A stretch of DNA of 64,000 bases from Streptomyces tsukubensis (GCF_009296025.1 NZ_CP045178.1:5456001-5520000); one strand, 5' to 3'. Shown: positions 8,835 through 18,029, counted from the stretch's first letter. Translations and numbers: made by a program. The notes: generated by a model not told the origin, from the letters alone.

Positions 8835-10202
8835 TCAGCTCCCCGCCTCAGCCCCTCGCGCCTCCGCCCGCCGCGCCGCCCGCGTCCCGTGGAGCGTGAT
8901 CCCCGCGACCCCCGCGAGCGCCACCAGACCGAGCAGCACCGTGCCGGTCCACCCGTCCGCGTGGAACGCGACGGCGCCGAGCGTGCCGCCCGCGCTGCTG
9001 CCCAGGTAGTACGCCGACTGGTACAACGCCGAGGCCTGCGCACGGCCCGCCCGAGCCGTGTGGCTCACCGAGGACGACGCCACCGCGTGGCCCGCGAAGA
9101 ACCCCGCGGTGATGAGGACCAGACCGAGCAGGACGAGGACGAGCCTGTCCTGGACCGAGACGAGCAGCCCCGCCGCCGTGGTGCCCACCGCCAGATACAG
9201 CGCGCCCCTGCGCCCCGTACGGCGTACCAGCCTGCCCGCCGCGGCCGACGAGACCGTACCCACGAGATAGACCAGGAAGATCGAGCCGATGAGCCCTTGG
9301 GGCAACGAGAACGGCTCGGCGACCAGCCGGTAGCCGATGACCGTGTAGACCGCCCCGAAGACGACCATGAACAGTCCGCCGATCGCGTACAGCCTGGCCA
9401 ACAAGGGGTTGGCGAGATGTGAGCGGACCGTCCTGCCAAGGGCACGCGGGTCGAGTGTGCCCGGCGTGAAATGGCGCGGTCTCGGCAGCAGCAGCCGGAA
9501 GGCCACCGCGCACACCACGGCGAGCAGCCCGACCGCGCCGACCGCCGCACGCCAGCCCCACGCCTGCGCCACCCAGCCCGTCATGACCCGGCCGCTCATC
9601 CCCCCGACGCTGTTGCCCGCGACGAACAGTCCGATCGCCGCTACCAGCGCCTTCGGCCGTACCTCCTCCGCCAGGTACGCCATCGCCGAGGCGGGCAGTC
9701 CCGCGAGCGCGGCACCCTGGAGGGCGCGCAGCGCGATGAGGACGCCGAGGTCCGGCGCGAACGGCGTCAGCACGCCGAGGAGTACGGCGACGCCCAGCGA
9801 GGCCGTCATCATCGTCCGCCGACCGAAACGTTCCGACAGCGCGCTCAGCGGCACCACGCAGACGGCCAGGGCGCCCGTGGCCGCCGACACCGTCCAGCTC
9901 GCGTCGCTCGCGCTCGCTCCGAAGCCGGTGGTGATGAGCGGCAGGAGCGCCTGCGTGGAGTAGAGGAGCGCGAAGGTGGCGACGCCCGCGAGGAAGAGCG
10001 CAAGACTCATCCGGCGATAGCCGGGGCCGCCAGGCCGCAGCCGCGAGCCCCCGCCCTCGTCGCCGGTCCCGGCGTCGGCCTCGTGGTCGGTCCCGGTCCC
10101 GGCGTCGGTCCCGGTCCTGGCCCCGGCCGGGGTACTGGGAGGAAGGTGCTGGTCGCGGGCGTCCGTGCGGGTGGCGGGCGCCCCACTACTGGCGGCAGGC
10201 AT
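8835..10202 (-). CDS. MFS transporter (YnfM/Bcr-like drug or metabolite exporter)
   Basis: 455 residues with twelve predicted membrane segments starting at about residue 65 (MSLALFLAGVATFALLYSTQ). The signature SERFGRRTMM is the MFS loop 2-3 motif. The N-terminal 60 residues are Gly/Thr/Asp-rich low complexity (GTDAGTGTDHEADAGTGDEG), so the true start could be later; I chose the ATG at 10202 because it faces the divergent LysR gene. Efflux of an unknown compound under LysR control is the usual arrangement. The stop codon lies in a two-copy 13-bp repeat (CGCCTCAGCTCCC at 8831 and 8844). Confidence 0.85.
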   Translation of the reverse strand: MPAASSGAPATRTDARDQHLPPSTPAGARTGTDAGTGTDHEADAGTGDEGGGSRLRPGGPGYRRMSLALFLAGVATFALLYSTQALLPLITTGFGASASDASWTVSAATGALAVCVVPLSALSERFGRRTMMTASLGVAVLLGVLTPFAPDLGVLIALRALQGAALAGLPASAMAYLAEEVRPKALVAAIGLFVAGNSVGGMSGRVMTGWVAQAWGWRAAVGAVGLLAVVCAVAFRLLLPRPRHFTPGTLDPRALGRTVRSHLANPLLARLYAIGGLFMVVFGAVYTVIGYRLVAEPFSLPQGLIGSIFLVYLVGTVSSAAAGRLVRRTGRRGALYLAVGTTAAGLLVSVQDRLVLVLLGLVLITAGFFAGHAVASSSVSHTARAGRAQASALYQSAYYLGSSAGGTLGAVAFHADGWTGTVLLGLVALAGVAGITLHGTRAARRAEARGAEAGS

Positions 10203-10231
10203 GGCCCTGACGCTAGAAGCGCCCGCACTGA

Positions 10232-10244
10232 TGCGTCCAATGCA
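10232..10244. promoter_or_regulatory. Candidate LysR operator (T-N11-A) between MFS and LysR genes
   Basis: TGCGTCCAATGCA is a T-N11-A box with matching arms (TGCGT/ATGCA, one mismatch) in the 64-nt divergent gap. It lies 30 nt from the MFS start and 22 nt before the regulator start. This geometry suits a LysR protein controlling both genes. Inferred from pattern and position only. Confidence 0.5.
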
Positions 10245-10266
10245 CGGAAACGCGATAATCGATCCC

Positions 10267-11304
10267 ATGACGCATGACGGCAGCTCAGAGGAGCATCCAC
10301 CGCAGGACGGCGGCGCGGAAGACGATCCCGTGCGGGTGCCTCCGACGGTCCGGGCGCGGCCCCCCTTCCCCGTATCCAGGGCCATGGCGGGGCTCGACCC
10401 CGACTCGTGGTCGGCCGTCCTCGCCCCACGCCTCGCCCACTTCGCGGGGGTCGCCCGCACCGAACACGTCACCCGTGCCGCCCACGCCATGCGGGTGCCG
10501 CAGTCCACGCTCTCCCGCGCCCTCGTACGGCTCGAACAGGACCTCGGGGTCGGGCTGTTCGCCCGGCGGGGGCGTACGGTCTCGCTCACCCCCGCGGGGC
10601 GCACGTTCCTCGCCTCGGTCGAACGCGCCCTCGCCGAGGTGGAGCGCGCGGCCGAGGAGGTACGGGCCGACGCCGACCCGGCTTCCGGCAAGGTCGCCTT
10701 CGGGTTCCTCCACACGCTGGGCTCCGAGACCGTCCCCGGGCTCATCCGCGCCTTCCGCACCGACCATCCGCGCGTGCGCTTCTCGCTGGTCCAGAACTAC
10801 GGCGAGGCCATGATCGAGCGGCTGCGCGCCGGGGAGCTCGACCTCTGTCTCACCTCGCCCGTCCCCGACGCCCCCGACCTCGCGGCCCGCCGTATCGACG
10901 AACAGCGGCTGCGGCTCGTCGTACCCGAGGACCACAGGCTGGCCGGCCGTGGCGGGGTCCGGCTGGCGGAGGCGGCCGACGAGACCTTCGTGACCCTCGA
11001 ACCCGGGTACGGGCTGCGCCGCATCACCGACGCGCTCTGCGCCGAGGCCGGGTTCAGGCCGCGGATCGCCTTCGAGGGGGAGGAGGCGGAGACGTTGCGC
11101 GGCCTGGTCGCGGCGGGGCTCGGCGTCGCCCTGCTGCCACCGCCCGCCGTTCGGCGACCGGGCGTCGCGGAACTGACGGTCACCGCCCCGCGCGCGGTAC
11201 GGGAGATCGGCCTCGCCTGGCTGGACGGGCACCCGGACACCCCGCCGGTCGCCGCCTTCAAGGAGTTCCTGCTCTCCCGCAGGGGCAGCCTCCTGACCGG
11301 CTGA
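10267..11304 (+). CDS. LysR-family transcriptional regulator
   Basis: 345 residues. The winged helix-turn-helix covers about residues 50-105 (FAGVARTEHVTRAAHAMRVP, then QSTLSRALVRLEQDLGVGLF), and the periplasmic-binding-like effector domain follows (GKVAFGFLHTLGSETVPGLI). About 40 charged residues precede the usual start, so initiation at a later Met (MAGLDPDSW) is possible. The ATG at 10267 has the hexamer GATAAT seven nt upstream, compatible with leaderless transcription. It is divergent from an MFS exporter that it probably regulates; the effector is unknown. Confidence 0.87.
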   Translation: MTHDGSSEEHPPQDGGAEDDPVRVPPTVRARPPFPVSRAMAGLDPDSWSAVLAPRLAHFAGVARTEHVTRAAHAMRVPQSTLSRALVRLEQDLGVGLFARRGRTVSLTPAGRTFLASVERALAEVERAAEEVRADADPASGKVAFGFLHTLGSETVPGLIRAFRTDHPRVRFSLVQNYGEAMIERLRAGELDLCLTSPVPDAPDLAARRIDEQRLRLVVPEDHRLAGRGGVRLAEAADETFVTLEPGYGLRRITDALCAEAGFRPRIAFEGEEAETLRGLVAAGLGVALLPPPAVRRPGVAELTVTAPRAVREIGLAWLDGHPDTPPVAAFKEFLLSRRGSLLTG

Positions 11305-11579
11305 GGGACCGCCGCCCCTGGCCGGTGGAGGCGCCGTGCCCGCACGGGCGGCGGTCCGTCCGGTCGGGCACGGCCACGCGTTGACGTCCGTCTGCCGCGC
11401 CCGCACTGGCGGCGGTCCGTCGGCGACTCGGAAGTACGACCGTCACCACTCGGGGGAGAGGGCCGCGGCCGCGGGGAGGGGCGGCGGCCGTTCGGACGGT
11501 GGCCGCACCCGCGAGGGCGGCGACGGGCACCCTTGAGCGCGGCGACGGGCACCCGCCGCACCCGTGAGGGCGACCCACC
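11305..11579. other. Convergent intergenic region with degenerate repeats
   Basis: 275 nt between two converging genes. A 22-bp segment (CCCGCACGGGCGGCGGTCCG and two further bases) at about 11338 recurs with one change at about 11399. Near the hydrolase end, GACGGGCACCC-type units repeat at 11522-11555. No gene is seen. Confidence 0.6.
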
Positions 11580-12338
11580 TCAGGGCCGCAGCGACCGCCC
11601 GAACCCCGAGGCGAGCGGCATGCGCAGCCCCAGCGGCGGAGGCGCGGCCAGGGCGTCGACCACCGGGCGGGAGAACCGCTGCCCGCACAGCGTTCCCAGA
11701 ACGAAATCGGCGGCGAGCGCGACGACTTCGGAGCGGTGCTGCTGGAGCCGGTGACCGTCCGAGTGGACCTCGAAGCGGCAGATGTCCCTGTTCGCCTTCT
11801 TGGCCCGCTCGGCCAGCCGGAAGGACAGTTCGGGGTCGGTGCGCTGGTCGTTCGTACCGTGCACGATCAGCACATGTCTGCCCGCGAGCTGTTTCACCGG
11901 TTCGGGGGGTGCGGCGACATCCTCCTCGGGCAGCCAGGGGGCTACGGCGAGTACGGAGTTGACGGCGCGGTGGCCCGCCGCGTGCAGCGCGGCCCTGCCG
12001 CCCATGTCGACACCGGCGAGGCAGACCGGCACGTCCCCGTAGCGCCGCAGGACCTCGTCGGCCGCCCAGGCCGCGTCCCGCGCGAGATCGGCCGAAGTAC
12101 CGTTCCAGCCACGGACTCTGTACCGCACGACGTGTGTGGCCAGCCCGTCCTCGCGGCCGAGCCTGGCGAGGGAACGGGCCAGGGGCCTGGTGAGGCCCGC
12201 GTCGGTGGGCAGCGGCCTGCGGGCCGACGACTCCTCGCCGGCGGGCAGGAGCAGTACCACTCCGCTCACCGCGTCGGGACCGGTGCCGACCGCCCGCCCG
12301 AGCCGGGCCTCACGTACCGGCGTCGCTTGCTGTGCCAT
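11580..12338 (-). CDS. Alpha/beta hydrolase (dienelactone hydrolase-like)
   Basis: 252 residues. The fold is recognisable from VVLLLPAGEESS, from CLAGVDMGGRAAL (nucleophile elbow with Asp instead of the common Ser/Cys: G-V-D-M-G), and from VLIVHGTNDQRTDPELS (acid) followed by FEVHSDGHRLQQH (His). The Asp nucleophile elbow is unusual for this subgroup. The start ATG is preceded six nt upstream by CACTGT, suggesting a leaderless mRNA, and overlaps a TGACA-N6-TGTCA inverted repeat. It is divergent from add. Function unknown. Confidence 0.75.
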   Translation of the reverse strand: MAQQATPVREARLGRAVGTGPDAVSGVVLLLPAGEESSARRPLPTDAGLTRPLARSLARLGREDGLATHVVRYRVRGWNGTSADLARDAAWAADEVLRRYGDVPVCLAGVDMGGRAALHAAGHRAVNSVLAVAPWLPEEDVAAPPEPVKQLAGRHVLIVHGTNDQRTDPELSFRLAERAKKANRDICRFEVHSDGHRLQQHRSEVVALAADFVLGTLCGQRFSRPVVDALAAPPPLGLRMPLASGFGRSLRP

Positions 12339-12424
12339 GACAGAACAGTGTCAGAAGCGGAGCCGTACGCCACCCGTCCGCAGGGTCACTGTTACGTATC
12401 GTCCGGTACTGGAGCACCGGTTGT

Positions 12425-12436
12425 CTACGCGCGTAG
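12425..12436. promoter_or_regulatory. Palindromic operator CTACGCGCGTAG upstream of add
   Basis: A perfect 12-bp palindrome centred 22 nt before the add start codon, just upstream of the -10-like TAGAGT. The identical 12-mer precedes deoC and the purine nucleoside phosphorylase gene. A central CpG between symmetric arms is compatible with a LacI- or GntR-type repressor; the protein is not identified. Confidence 0.75.
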
Positions 12437-12440
12437 GAGT

Positions 12441-12446
12441 TAGAGT
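12441..12446 (+). promoter_or_regulatory. add -10 hexamer, probable leaderless promoter
   Basis: TAGAGT (TAnnnT) ends six nt before the ATG at 12453 and there is no Shine-Dalgarno sequence, so transcription probably begins at or next to the start codon. Confidence 0.5.
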
Positions 12447-12452
12447 GCCGAG

Positions 12453-13631
12453 ATGACGAGCCCGAATCACGCCACCCGCCGCACCCCGTCCCCGGACCAG
12501 ATCCGGCGGGCCCCCAAGGTCCTCCTCCACGACCACCTCGACGGCGGCCTGCGACCCGGCACGGTCGTCGAACTGGCCGCCGCCGTCGGCTACGACGCCC
12601 TGCCGGAGAAGGAGCCCGACCTGCTCGGAGCCTGGTTCCGCGAGGCCGCGAACTCCGGCTCCCTTGAGCGCTATCTGGAGACCTTCGCGCACACCTGCGC
12701 CGTCATGCAGACCCGTGAGGCGCTGGTCCGTGTGGCCGCCGAGTGCGCGCAGGACCTGGCGGAGGACGGCGTGGTCTACGCCGAGGTGCGCTACGCCCCG
12801 GAACAGCACCTGGAAGGCGGCCTCAACCTCGAAGAGGTCGTGGAGGCGGTCAACGAGGGCTTCAGGGAAGGCGAGCGGCGCGCCACGGCCAACGGTCACA
12901 GGATCAGGGTCGGCGCCCTGCTCACCGCCATGCGGCACGCGGCACGCTCACTGGAGATCGCCGAACTCGCCAACCGCTACCGGGATGTGGGGGTCGTCGG
13001 CTTCGACATCGCGGGAGCCGAGGCCGGCTTCCCTCCCACCCGCCACCTGGACGCCTTCGAGTACCTGAAGCGGGAGAACAACCACTTCACCATCCATGCG
13101 GGTGAGGCGTTCGGACTGCCCTCGATCTGGCAGGCGCTCCAGTGGTGCGGCGCGGACAGGCTCGGCCACGGCGTGCGGATCATCGACGACATCAAGGTGG
13201 CCGAGGACGGCTCGGTGACGCTGGGCCGGCTCGCCTCGTACGTACGGGACAAGCGGATCCCGCTGGAACTGTGCCCGACGTCCAACCTTCAGACGGGGGC
13301 GGCCACGTCCTACGCGGAGCACCCCATCGGCCTGCTCCGCACCCTGCATTTCAGGGCCACCGTCAATACGGACAACAGGCTCATGAGCGACACCAGCTTG
13401 AGCCGTGAGTTCGAGGAGCTGGTGAAGACCTTCGACTACACGCTGGACGACATGCAGTGGTTCACGGTGAACGGCATGAAGAGCGCGTTCCTCCCCTTCC
13501 ACGAGCGGCTGGCCATCATCAGCGACGTGATCAAGCCCGGCTACGCGGAGCTGAAGTCGGAGTGGCTCTTCCAGCAGACGACGTCGACTCGCGGAACGGC
13601 CGACGTGCCGTACGCCGACGGGCCGCGCTGA
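12453..13631 (+). CDS. add: Adenosine deaminase
   Basis: Hydrolytic deamination of adenosine/deoxyadenosine to inosine/deoxyinosine, feeding purine nucleoside phosphorylase. 392 residues. The metal site is complete: [13 protein letters not shown] (HxH near residue 25), TIHAGEAFG (His and catalytic Glu), LGHGVRI, and [10 protein letters not shown], which carries the late aspartate in place of the usual STDDP. The ATG at 12453 has no ribosome site but has a -10 hexamer six nt upstream. An operator shared with deoC and the phosphorylase gene overlaps the promoter. The last 18 bp, including the stop, are duplicated immediately downstream. Confidence 0.95.
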   Translation: MTSPNHATRRTPSPDQIRRAPKVLLHDHLDGGLRPGTVVELAAAVGYDALPEKEPDLLGAWFREAANSGSLERYLETFAHTCAVMQTREALVRVAAECAQDLAEDGVVYAEVRYAPEQHLEGGLNLEEVVEAVNEGFREGERRATANGHRIRVGALLTAMRHAARSLEIAELANRYRDVGVVGFDIAGAEAGFPPTRHLDAFEYLKRENNHFTIHAGEAFGLPSIWQALQWCGADRLGHGVRIIDDIKVAEDGSVTLGRLASYVRDKRIPLELCPTSNLQTGAATSYAEHPIGLLRTLHFRATVNTDNRLMSDTSLSREFEELVKTFDYTLDDMQWFTVNGMKSAFLPFHERLAIISDVIKPGYAELKSEWLFQQTTSTRGTADVPYADGPR

Positions 13632-13649
13632 GCCGACGGGCCCCGCTGA
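13614..13649 (+). repeat. 18-bp duplication of the add stop-codon region
   Basis: GCCGACGGGCCGCGCTGA (13614-13631, ending with the add stop) is followed directly by GCCGACGGGCCCCGCTGA (13632-13649), 17/18 identical. The unit is six codons, so a second in-frame TGA results. Confidence 0.9.
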
Positions 13650-13772
13650 GAGGTGCCCCCGTTCTGAGCGGCGGCCCCCGCGCGGGGCGAGGGCCGCGGT
13701 GACGGGAGCCGGTGCCGGCGCCGCCCGCGTACCGGGCGGAAGCACCCCTGCGGCCCCGCACCCGTTACCGTG

Positions 13773-13830
13773 CGTGGTCACCCGCCGTGGTCACCCGCCG
13801 TGGTCACCAGGCGTGGTCACCAGGCGTGGC
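13773..13830 (-). repeat. 13-bp tandem repeat spanning the stop codon of the PspC gene
   Basis: Four copies of CGTGGTCACCMGS with a 13-bp period (13773, 13786, 13799, 13812) plus a partial fifth. The copy at 13812 contains the TGA stop (tca at 13817) of the PspC-domain gene. Confidence 0.9.
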
Positions 13831-14026
13831 CGGCGGCGCGCGCCGACTTCTCGCTGGGCAGCAGTATCCACAGCGCCAGGTAGAGCAGGAACTGCGGTCC
13901 CGGCAGCAGGCAGGAGACCAGGAAGATCACGCGCATCGTGGTCGCGGAGGTGGAGAAGCGCTTGGCGAGCGCCGCGCACACTCCGCCGAGCAGTCGTCCG
14001 TCGGTGGGGCGGGCCAGGGCGGTCAT
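13817..14026 (-). CDS. Small PspC-domain membrane protein
   Basis: 69 residues with one complete PspC domain: RPTDGRLLGGVCAALAKRFS, TTMRVIFLVSCLLPGPQFLLY and LALWILLPSEK. Two hydrophobic segments flank the loop. PspC proteins sit in the cytoplasmic membrane and are linked to envelope stress; this stand-alone form is common in actinomycetes with no assigned role. GGAG eight nt before the ATG at 14026 decides the start. It is convergent with add, and its C-terminus lies in a 13-bp tandem repeat. Confidence 0.88.
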   Translation of the reverse strand: MTALARPTDGRLLGGVCAALAKRFSTSATTMRVIFLVSCLLPGPQFLLYLALWILLPSEKSARAAGHAW

Positions 14027-14085
14027 GGTGGGCTCCTTCACGAACATCTGGAGGCTCCTGAGTGGTTGCCTCGATGTCTTCAACG

Positions 14086-14667
14086 CTACGTTCGTGAGCC
14101 GCTGGGCGCGTCACTCCAGGGCGCCATACCGACCCTGGTAATCGTCGGGGTCGACCCCTGAAGGGCCTCATCCGAGGGGAGGGGCGCGATCCGTGCGTGA
14201 TCAGCCCTGCGGCGGAGCCTGGCCCGCGCGACCGGTACGAGAGCGAGGTGGAGCAGGCCCACCCCCGCCGTGTTCAGCAGCAGCGAGTCGACATCGACCA
14301 CCTGACCGGGCACGCCGGTCTGGAGCAGTTCGATGCCCAGGGAGATCAGGGCCCCCGCGGTGACCGTACGCAGCAGGGAGCCGAGCCGTGAGACGTGCAG
14401 CCGTCCGTCACAGAGAGGCAGCAGGACCCCTAGGGGCGCCAGGAGCAGCAGCCCCTCCCCGATACGGCGGACCGCCTCCTGAGGGCCGAGTGACAGATCG
14501 GCCTTGATACCGGCGAGCGGCTGGAGATTGGCCGCACTGACCCACGGCACATCCAGAGGCCGCAGCGTCACCCATCCGACGAACAGAAGATGGGCGACGA
14601 GGAGAATCCCCCCGGCCGCACGGAAGCGGAGGGCGGCAGTACTGCCGCCTGAGCCTTGACGCTGCAC
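14086..14667 (-). CDS. VanZ-like membrane protein
   Basis: About 193 residues with four to five hydrophobic segments: GGILLVAHLLFVGWVTLRPL, EGLLLLAPLGVLLPL, TVTAGALISLGIELLQT and VDSLLLNTAGVGLLHLALVP. The pairing LGIELLQ...DVDSLLLNTAGVGLG-like is the VanZ-family core. VanZ proteins affect teicoplanin sensitivity in enterococci; the actinobacterial role is unknown. The start is uncertain: I chose the GTG at 14667, but the frame stays open to 14925 through low-complexity sequence. It lies downstream of the lipoprotein-afsQ2 unit, with which it may be cotranscribed. Confidence 0.7.
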   Translation of the reverse strand: MQRQGSGGSTAALRFRAAGGILLVAHLLFVGWVTLRPLDVPWVSAANLQPLAGIKADLSLGPQEAVRRIGEGLLLLAPLGVLLPLCDGRLHVSRLGSLLRTVTAGALISLGIELLQTGVPGQVVDVDSLLLNTAGVGLLHLALVPVARARLRRRADHARIAPLPSDEALQGSTPTITRVGMAPWSDAPSGSRT

Positions 14668-14861
14668 GTCCCCAAGGACGCGGCGACCGGCGGGATCGGT
14701 TCCGTCCTGCGGCAACCGGGTGACGAACCCGGTCACTCCTGCCCATACGCGGGCCGCAGAGGACGGGCCCTGAGCGCCGCCGCCCTTGGCGGACCGGCCC
14801 TGCCCCAGTGGGTCCCGCCGACCGGCCAGACCGTAGTAGGCCTTCGGTGGACCGTCCTGGC

Positions 14862-15524
14862 CTAGCGGACCGTCCTGGCCGGTGTCGGCACCATGCCCGG
14901 CCTGGTCCTGACCTCGTCCGTGCACTCGTAGCGCCGCAGCGGGGCGTCACCGGGGCCGCCGAGCACGACGGAGCCGTCCGTGTCGGCGGCCGCGCTCTTG
15001 GCGTAGGTGCAGACGATCTGTGACAGCGCGAAGGCCGTCAGGTCCTCGGGCGGACTGCTCAGCCGCAGCGTGTCGTCGGGGTCCCCCGCGCGCGCCCCGG
15101 ACACGGTCATCCCGCCCCTGACGTCCGTGGAGAACCGTGCCCGCTTCTCCGCGGAAGACGGTGGTTCCTGCAACTCGTCGAGCAGCGCCTGAGCCACCCG
15201 TACCCGGTCGGTCGCCGCCCTGCCCGCCGAGATCCGCACCGTCCTGTCGACGGTCACCAGCTGCGACGCGCAGACCAGGAAGACCTGCACGGGCAGCCCG
15301 GTCGCCGACTGCGGGACCACCTCGTCGCCGTCCATGACACACGGCACCCGCGAGGGCGCGGCGCCGAAGTCCGTCGGCACCTCCGTGGGGCGGATCCCGC
15401 ACGCGGAGAGCAGCACCGTCCCGCCGAGCGCCAGCACTGCCCCGCTCCGCCGCCGCGCGCCGGGCCTCCGCCGCCCGCCGGTGCCCCGCTCCCGTACTCG
15501 CACACCCACCAGCCGTCTCCTCAT
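14862..15524 (-). CDS. Lipoprotein of the afsQ locus
   Basis: 220 residues with an Arg-rich n-region and a lipobox at VLLSACGI (Cys about residue 42). The mature part contains VQVFLVCASQLVTVDRTVRI and DRVRVAQALLDELQEPPSSAEKRARF, which resembles the GerMN-type lipoproteins found beside actinobacterial two-component systems. It overlaps the afsQ2 stop by 4 nt (ATGA), so it is cotranslated with the kinase. In S. coelicolor a lipoprotein gene occupies the same position. It probably monitors or modulates the sensor at the outer membrane face; this is inference. Confidence 0.85.
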   Translation of the reverse strand: MRRRLVGVRVRERGTGGRRRPGARRRSGAVLALGGTVLLSACGIRPTEVPTDFGAAPSRVPCVMDGDEVVPQSATGLPVQVFLVCASQLVTVDRTVRISAGRAATDRVRVAQALLDELQEPPSSAEKRARFSTDVRGGMTVSGARAGDPDDTLRLSSPPEDLTAFALSQIVCTYAKSAAADTDGSVVLGGPGDAPLRRYECTDEVRTRPGMVPTPARTVR

Positions 15525-17251
15525 ACGTCCTCAGGGTCCCCGTCCCCGTTCCCCGCGCGCTCCGCACCACCGGCGGGGCGCCTGCCGTGCGAGGCGGCGC
15601 CCGCTCCGCGCTCCTGCTGCTCCGTCTCCTCGTCCACCCCGTCGCGGGGCAGCCTGAGAGTGAAGACGGCGCCCCCTTCTGAGGAGTTGGCCGCGGTGAT
15701 CTCGCCGCCGTGGATGTGCGCGTTCTCCATGGCGATGGAGAGACCGAGCCCGCTGCCCTCGGAACGCGGCCTGGACGCGCTCGCCTTGTAGAAGCGGTCG
15801 AAGACGTGCGGGAGTACTTCCTGCGGGATGCCAGGACCGTGGTCCTGCACCCGGATGGCGAGCCAGGCGCCCTCGACGCGCACGGAGACCCGGACGGGGG
15901 AGCCGCCGTGTTTGAGGGCGTTGCCGATGAGGTTGGCCATGATGACGTCGAGCCTGCGAGGATCGACCCTGGCCATGATCCCGCGCTCCGCGTCCAGTTC
16001 CACGGCGTCGAGCCAGGCGCGGGCGTCGACGCAGGCGGTGATCTGGTCGGCGATGTCCACGTCGTCCTGGACCAGCCTGGCCGTGCCCGCGTCGAAGCGG
16101 GTGACCTCCATCAGGTTCTCCACCAGGTCGTTGAGCCTGCGGGTCTCGCTGACGACCAGCCGTACGGCGGGCTGGATCATCGGGTCCAGCGTGTCGGCCT
16201 CCTCCTCAAGCACCTCGCTGACCGCGGTGATGGCCGTGAGAGGTGTCCGCAGCTCGTGGGACATGTCCGCCACGAACCGCCGGCTCGCCTCCTCGCGGGC
16301 GCTCATGTCGGCGACCCGCTTCTCCAACGAGGCCGCAGCGCTGTTGAAGGTCCGCGACAGATCGGCGAGTTCGTCGGTGCCCGACACCCTGAGCCTCGTG
16401 TCGAGCTTCCCCTCGCCCAGCCTGCGCGCGCCGATCCCCAGCCGGTGCACGGGCTTGAGCACGGTCGTCGCCGCCGCCTGTGCCAGCAGCGCAGAGCCGA
16501 TCAGCGCCAGCCCCGTCGCGATCCCCAGCGACCAGGCGAGCGAGTTCATGTCGTCGGCCTCGGGCTCCAGTGACTTGAGCATGTAGCCGGTGGGGCCGCC
16601 GCCGATCACCTTGGCCCCGCCCACCAGATACGGCGTGCCGTGGTCCGTGACCCGCTGCCAGTACATGTGCGAGGCCGACTTGTTGGTCGACGTGATCGGC
16701 TGTTCCTTGTTGACGGCCCTGCGCAGCGCGACGGGCACGTCGTCCCTGGTGAAGGTGGACAGGTCGGAATTGCCCACGACCGGCTGGCCCGCCGCGTTCT
16801 CAGCGGTGAGCAGCACGCTGTAGTGCTGGCTGCTGCGCGCCATCTGGCCCGCCGTGTGCTGGAGCTCCGACTGCGTCGGGTGCGGCGGCAGGGCGCCCGC
16901 GCGGTTGCGCATCTCCTGCTGGAAGTCGTTGAGGGCCGCGTCCTGGGTACGGGTCAGAACCGCCTCGCGGTTGAGCCAGTACGCGATGGCCGAGGCGGAG
17001 ACCGCCGCGGTCAGCGCCACCAGCGCGAAGACCACGACAAGCCGCAGCCTGAGACTGGTGAAGCGCAGCCCCGCGAGTATCGTCCTGCGCGCCGCGGCCC
17101 AGCCGCGTACCCCGCTGCCCGCGCCGCCCCGCCCCTCACCGCGGGCGTCGCCTCGCACAGCACCCTCGGGGCCCCTCTCCTCGCGCGTCCCCTGTTCTGG
17201 CCCCTTGTCGGGCGTTCCCGAACCGGGTCCCTCGTCGTGCGCCTTTGTCAC
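15521..17251 (-). CDS. afsQ2: Sensor histidine kinase AfsQ2
   Basis: 576-residue membrane kinase. The first membrane helix is near residues 70-92 (LRLRLVVVFALVALTAAVSA), followed by an extracellular sensor of about 160 residues and a second helix (LGIATGLALIGSALLAQAA) leading into HAMP (LKPVHRLGIGARRLGEGKLD). The dimerisation motif FVADMSHELRTPLTAI carries the phospho-acceptor His near residue 332. N box (NLIGNALKHGG), G1 (DHGPGIP) and G2 (GSGLGLSIAMENAHIHGG) are intact. The GTG start overlaps the afsQ1 stop (GTGA). Gene order lipoprotein-kinase-regulator, divergent from sigQ, identifies it as AfsQ2, which responds to nitrogen-rich conditions in S. coelicolor. Confidence 0.9.
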   Translation of the reverse strand: MTKAHDEGPGSGTPDKGPEQGTREERGPEGAVRGDARGEGRGGAGSGVRGWAAARRTILAGLRFTSLRLRLVVVFALVALTAAVSASAIAYWLNREAVLTRTQDAALNDFQQEMRNRAGALPPHPTQSELQHTAGQMARSSQHYSVLLTAENAAGQPVVGNSDLSTFTRDDVPVALRRAVNKEQPITSTNKSASHMYWQRVTDHGTPYLVGGAKVIGGGPTGYMLKSLEPEADDMNSLAWSLGIATGLALIGSALLAQAAATTVLKPVHRLGIGARRLGEGKLDTRLRVSGTDELADLSRTFNSAAASLEKRVADMSAREEASRRFVADMSHELRTPLTAITAVSEVLEEEADTLDPMIQPAVRLVVSETRRLNDLVENLMEVTRFDAGTARLVQDDVDIADQITACVDARAWLDAVELDAERGIMARVDPRRLDVIMANLIGNALKHGGSPVRVSVRVEGAWLAIRVQDHGPGIPQEVLPHVFDRFYKASASRPRSEGSGLGLSIAMENAHIHGGEITAANSSEGGAVFTLRLPRDGVDEETEQQERGAGAASHGRRPAGGAERAGNGDGDPEDV

Positions 17252-17934
17252 TGAGGCGTGTCCAGCCGGTAGCCGACCCCGCGCACCGTACGGATGAGCG
17301 TCGGCGAGGACGGCACGTCCTCCACCTTGGCGCGCAGTCGTTGCACACAGGCGTCGACCAGCCGTGAGTCGCCGAGGTAGTCGTGCTCCCACACCAGCCG
17401 CAGCAGTTGCTGCCGTGACAGGGCCTGGCCGGGTCTGCGACTCAGTTCGAGCAGCAGCCGCAGCTCGGTCGGGGTGAGCTGAAGGTCCTCGCCGTTCTTG
17501 GTGACCGTCATCGCGGCCCGGTCGATGACGAGGTCACCGAAGACCGCGGCGTCGTTCGACTCGCGTTCCCCGCGCCGCAGTACCGCGCGGATACGGGCGT
17601 CGAGCACTCTGCCCTGTACCGGTTTGACCACATAGTCGTCGGCGCCGGACTCCAGACCGACCACGACGTCGATGTCGTCGTTACGGGCGGTCAGCAGAAT
17701 GATCGGCAGTTGGTCCGTGCGACGAATCCGACGGCATACCTCAAATCCGTCGATTCCGGGCAGCATTACGTCAAGGACGATCAGATCGGGCCGCTGCTCG
17801 CGCAACAGCTTCAGACCGTCCTCGCCGGTGGCGGCCGTGGCCACCCGGTGCCCCTGGCGTGTCAGCGACAGCTCCAGGGCCGTACGGATGGCGTCGTCGT
17901 CCTCGATCAGCAACAGGGAAGGCACGGACGTCAT
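17248..17934 (-). CDS. afsQ1: Response regulator AfsQ1
   Basis: 228-residue OmpR/PhoB-type regulator. The receiver domain has the acidic pair in LLLIEDDDAIR, phospho-acceptor Asp55 (LIVLDVMLPGIDGF), Thr in ILLTARND and Lys in DYVVKPV. The winged helix includes LTPTELRLLLELSRRPGQAL and LVDACVQRLRAKVED, then IRTVRGVGYRL. In S. coelicolor AfsQ1 activates actinorhodin, undecylprodigiosin and CPK cluster regulators and sigQ, and influences nitrogen genes. The ATG at 17934 starts the receiver; the longer open frame upstream is not conserved in type. A consensus AfsQ1 box lies in the gap to sigQ. Confidence 0.92.
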   Translation of the reverse strand: MTSVPSLLLIEDDDAIRTALELSLTRQGHRVATAATGEDGLKLLREQRPDLIVLDVMLPGIDGFEVCRRIRRTDQLPIILLTARNDDIDVVVGLESGADDYVVKPVQGRVLDARIRAVLRRGERESNDAAVFGDLVIDRAAMTVTKNGEDLQLTPTELRLLLELSRRPGQALSRQQLLRLVWEHDYLGDSRLVDACVQRLRAKVEDVPSSPTLIRTVRGVGYRLDTPQ

Positions 17935-18029
17935 TCTGTCGCACAACCAGGGAGAGTTCGACCTCCCCCTGGGTGAGCAGGGACAACTCCGCCTTCCTTC
18001 CACTCGCCACCCACAACTTCACAGCCGCT

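Noticed and set aside
10285..11406. 373-codon open frame antisense to the LysR gene
   Set aside because: Shadow of the high third-position GC of the LysR frame; the sense frame has clear domains.
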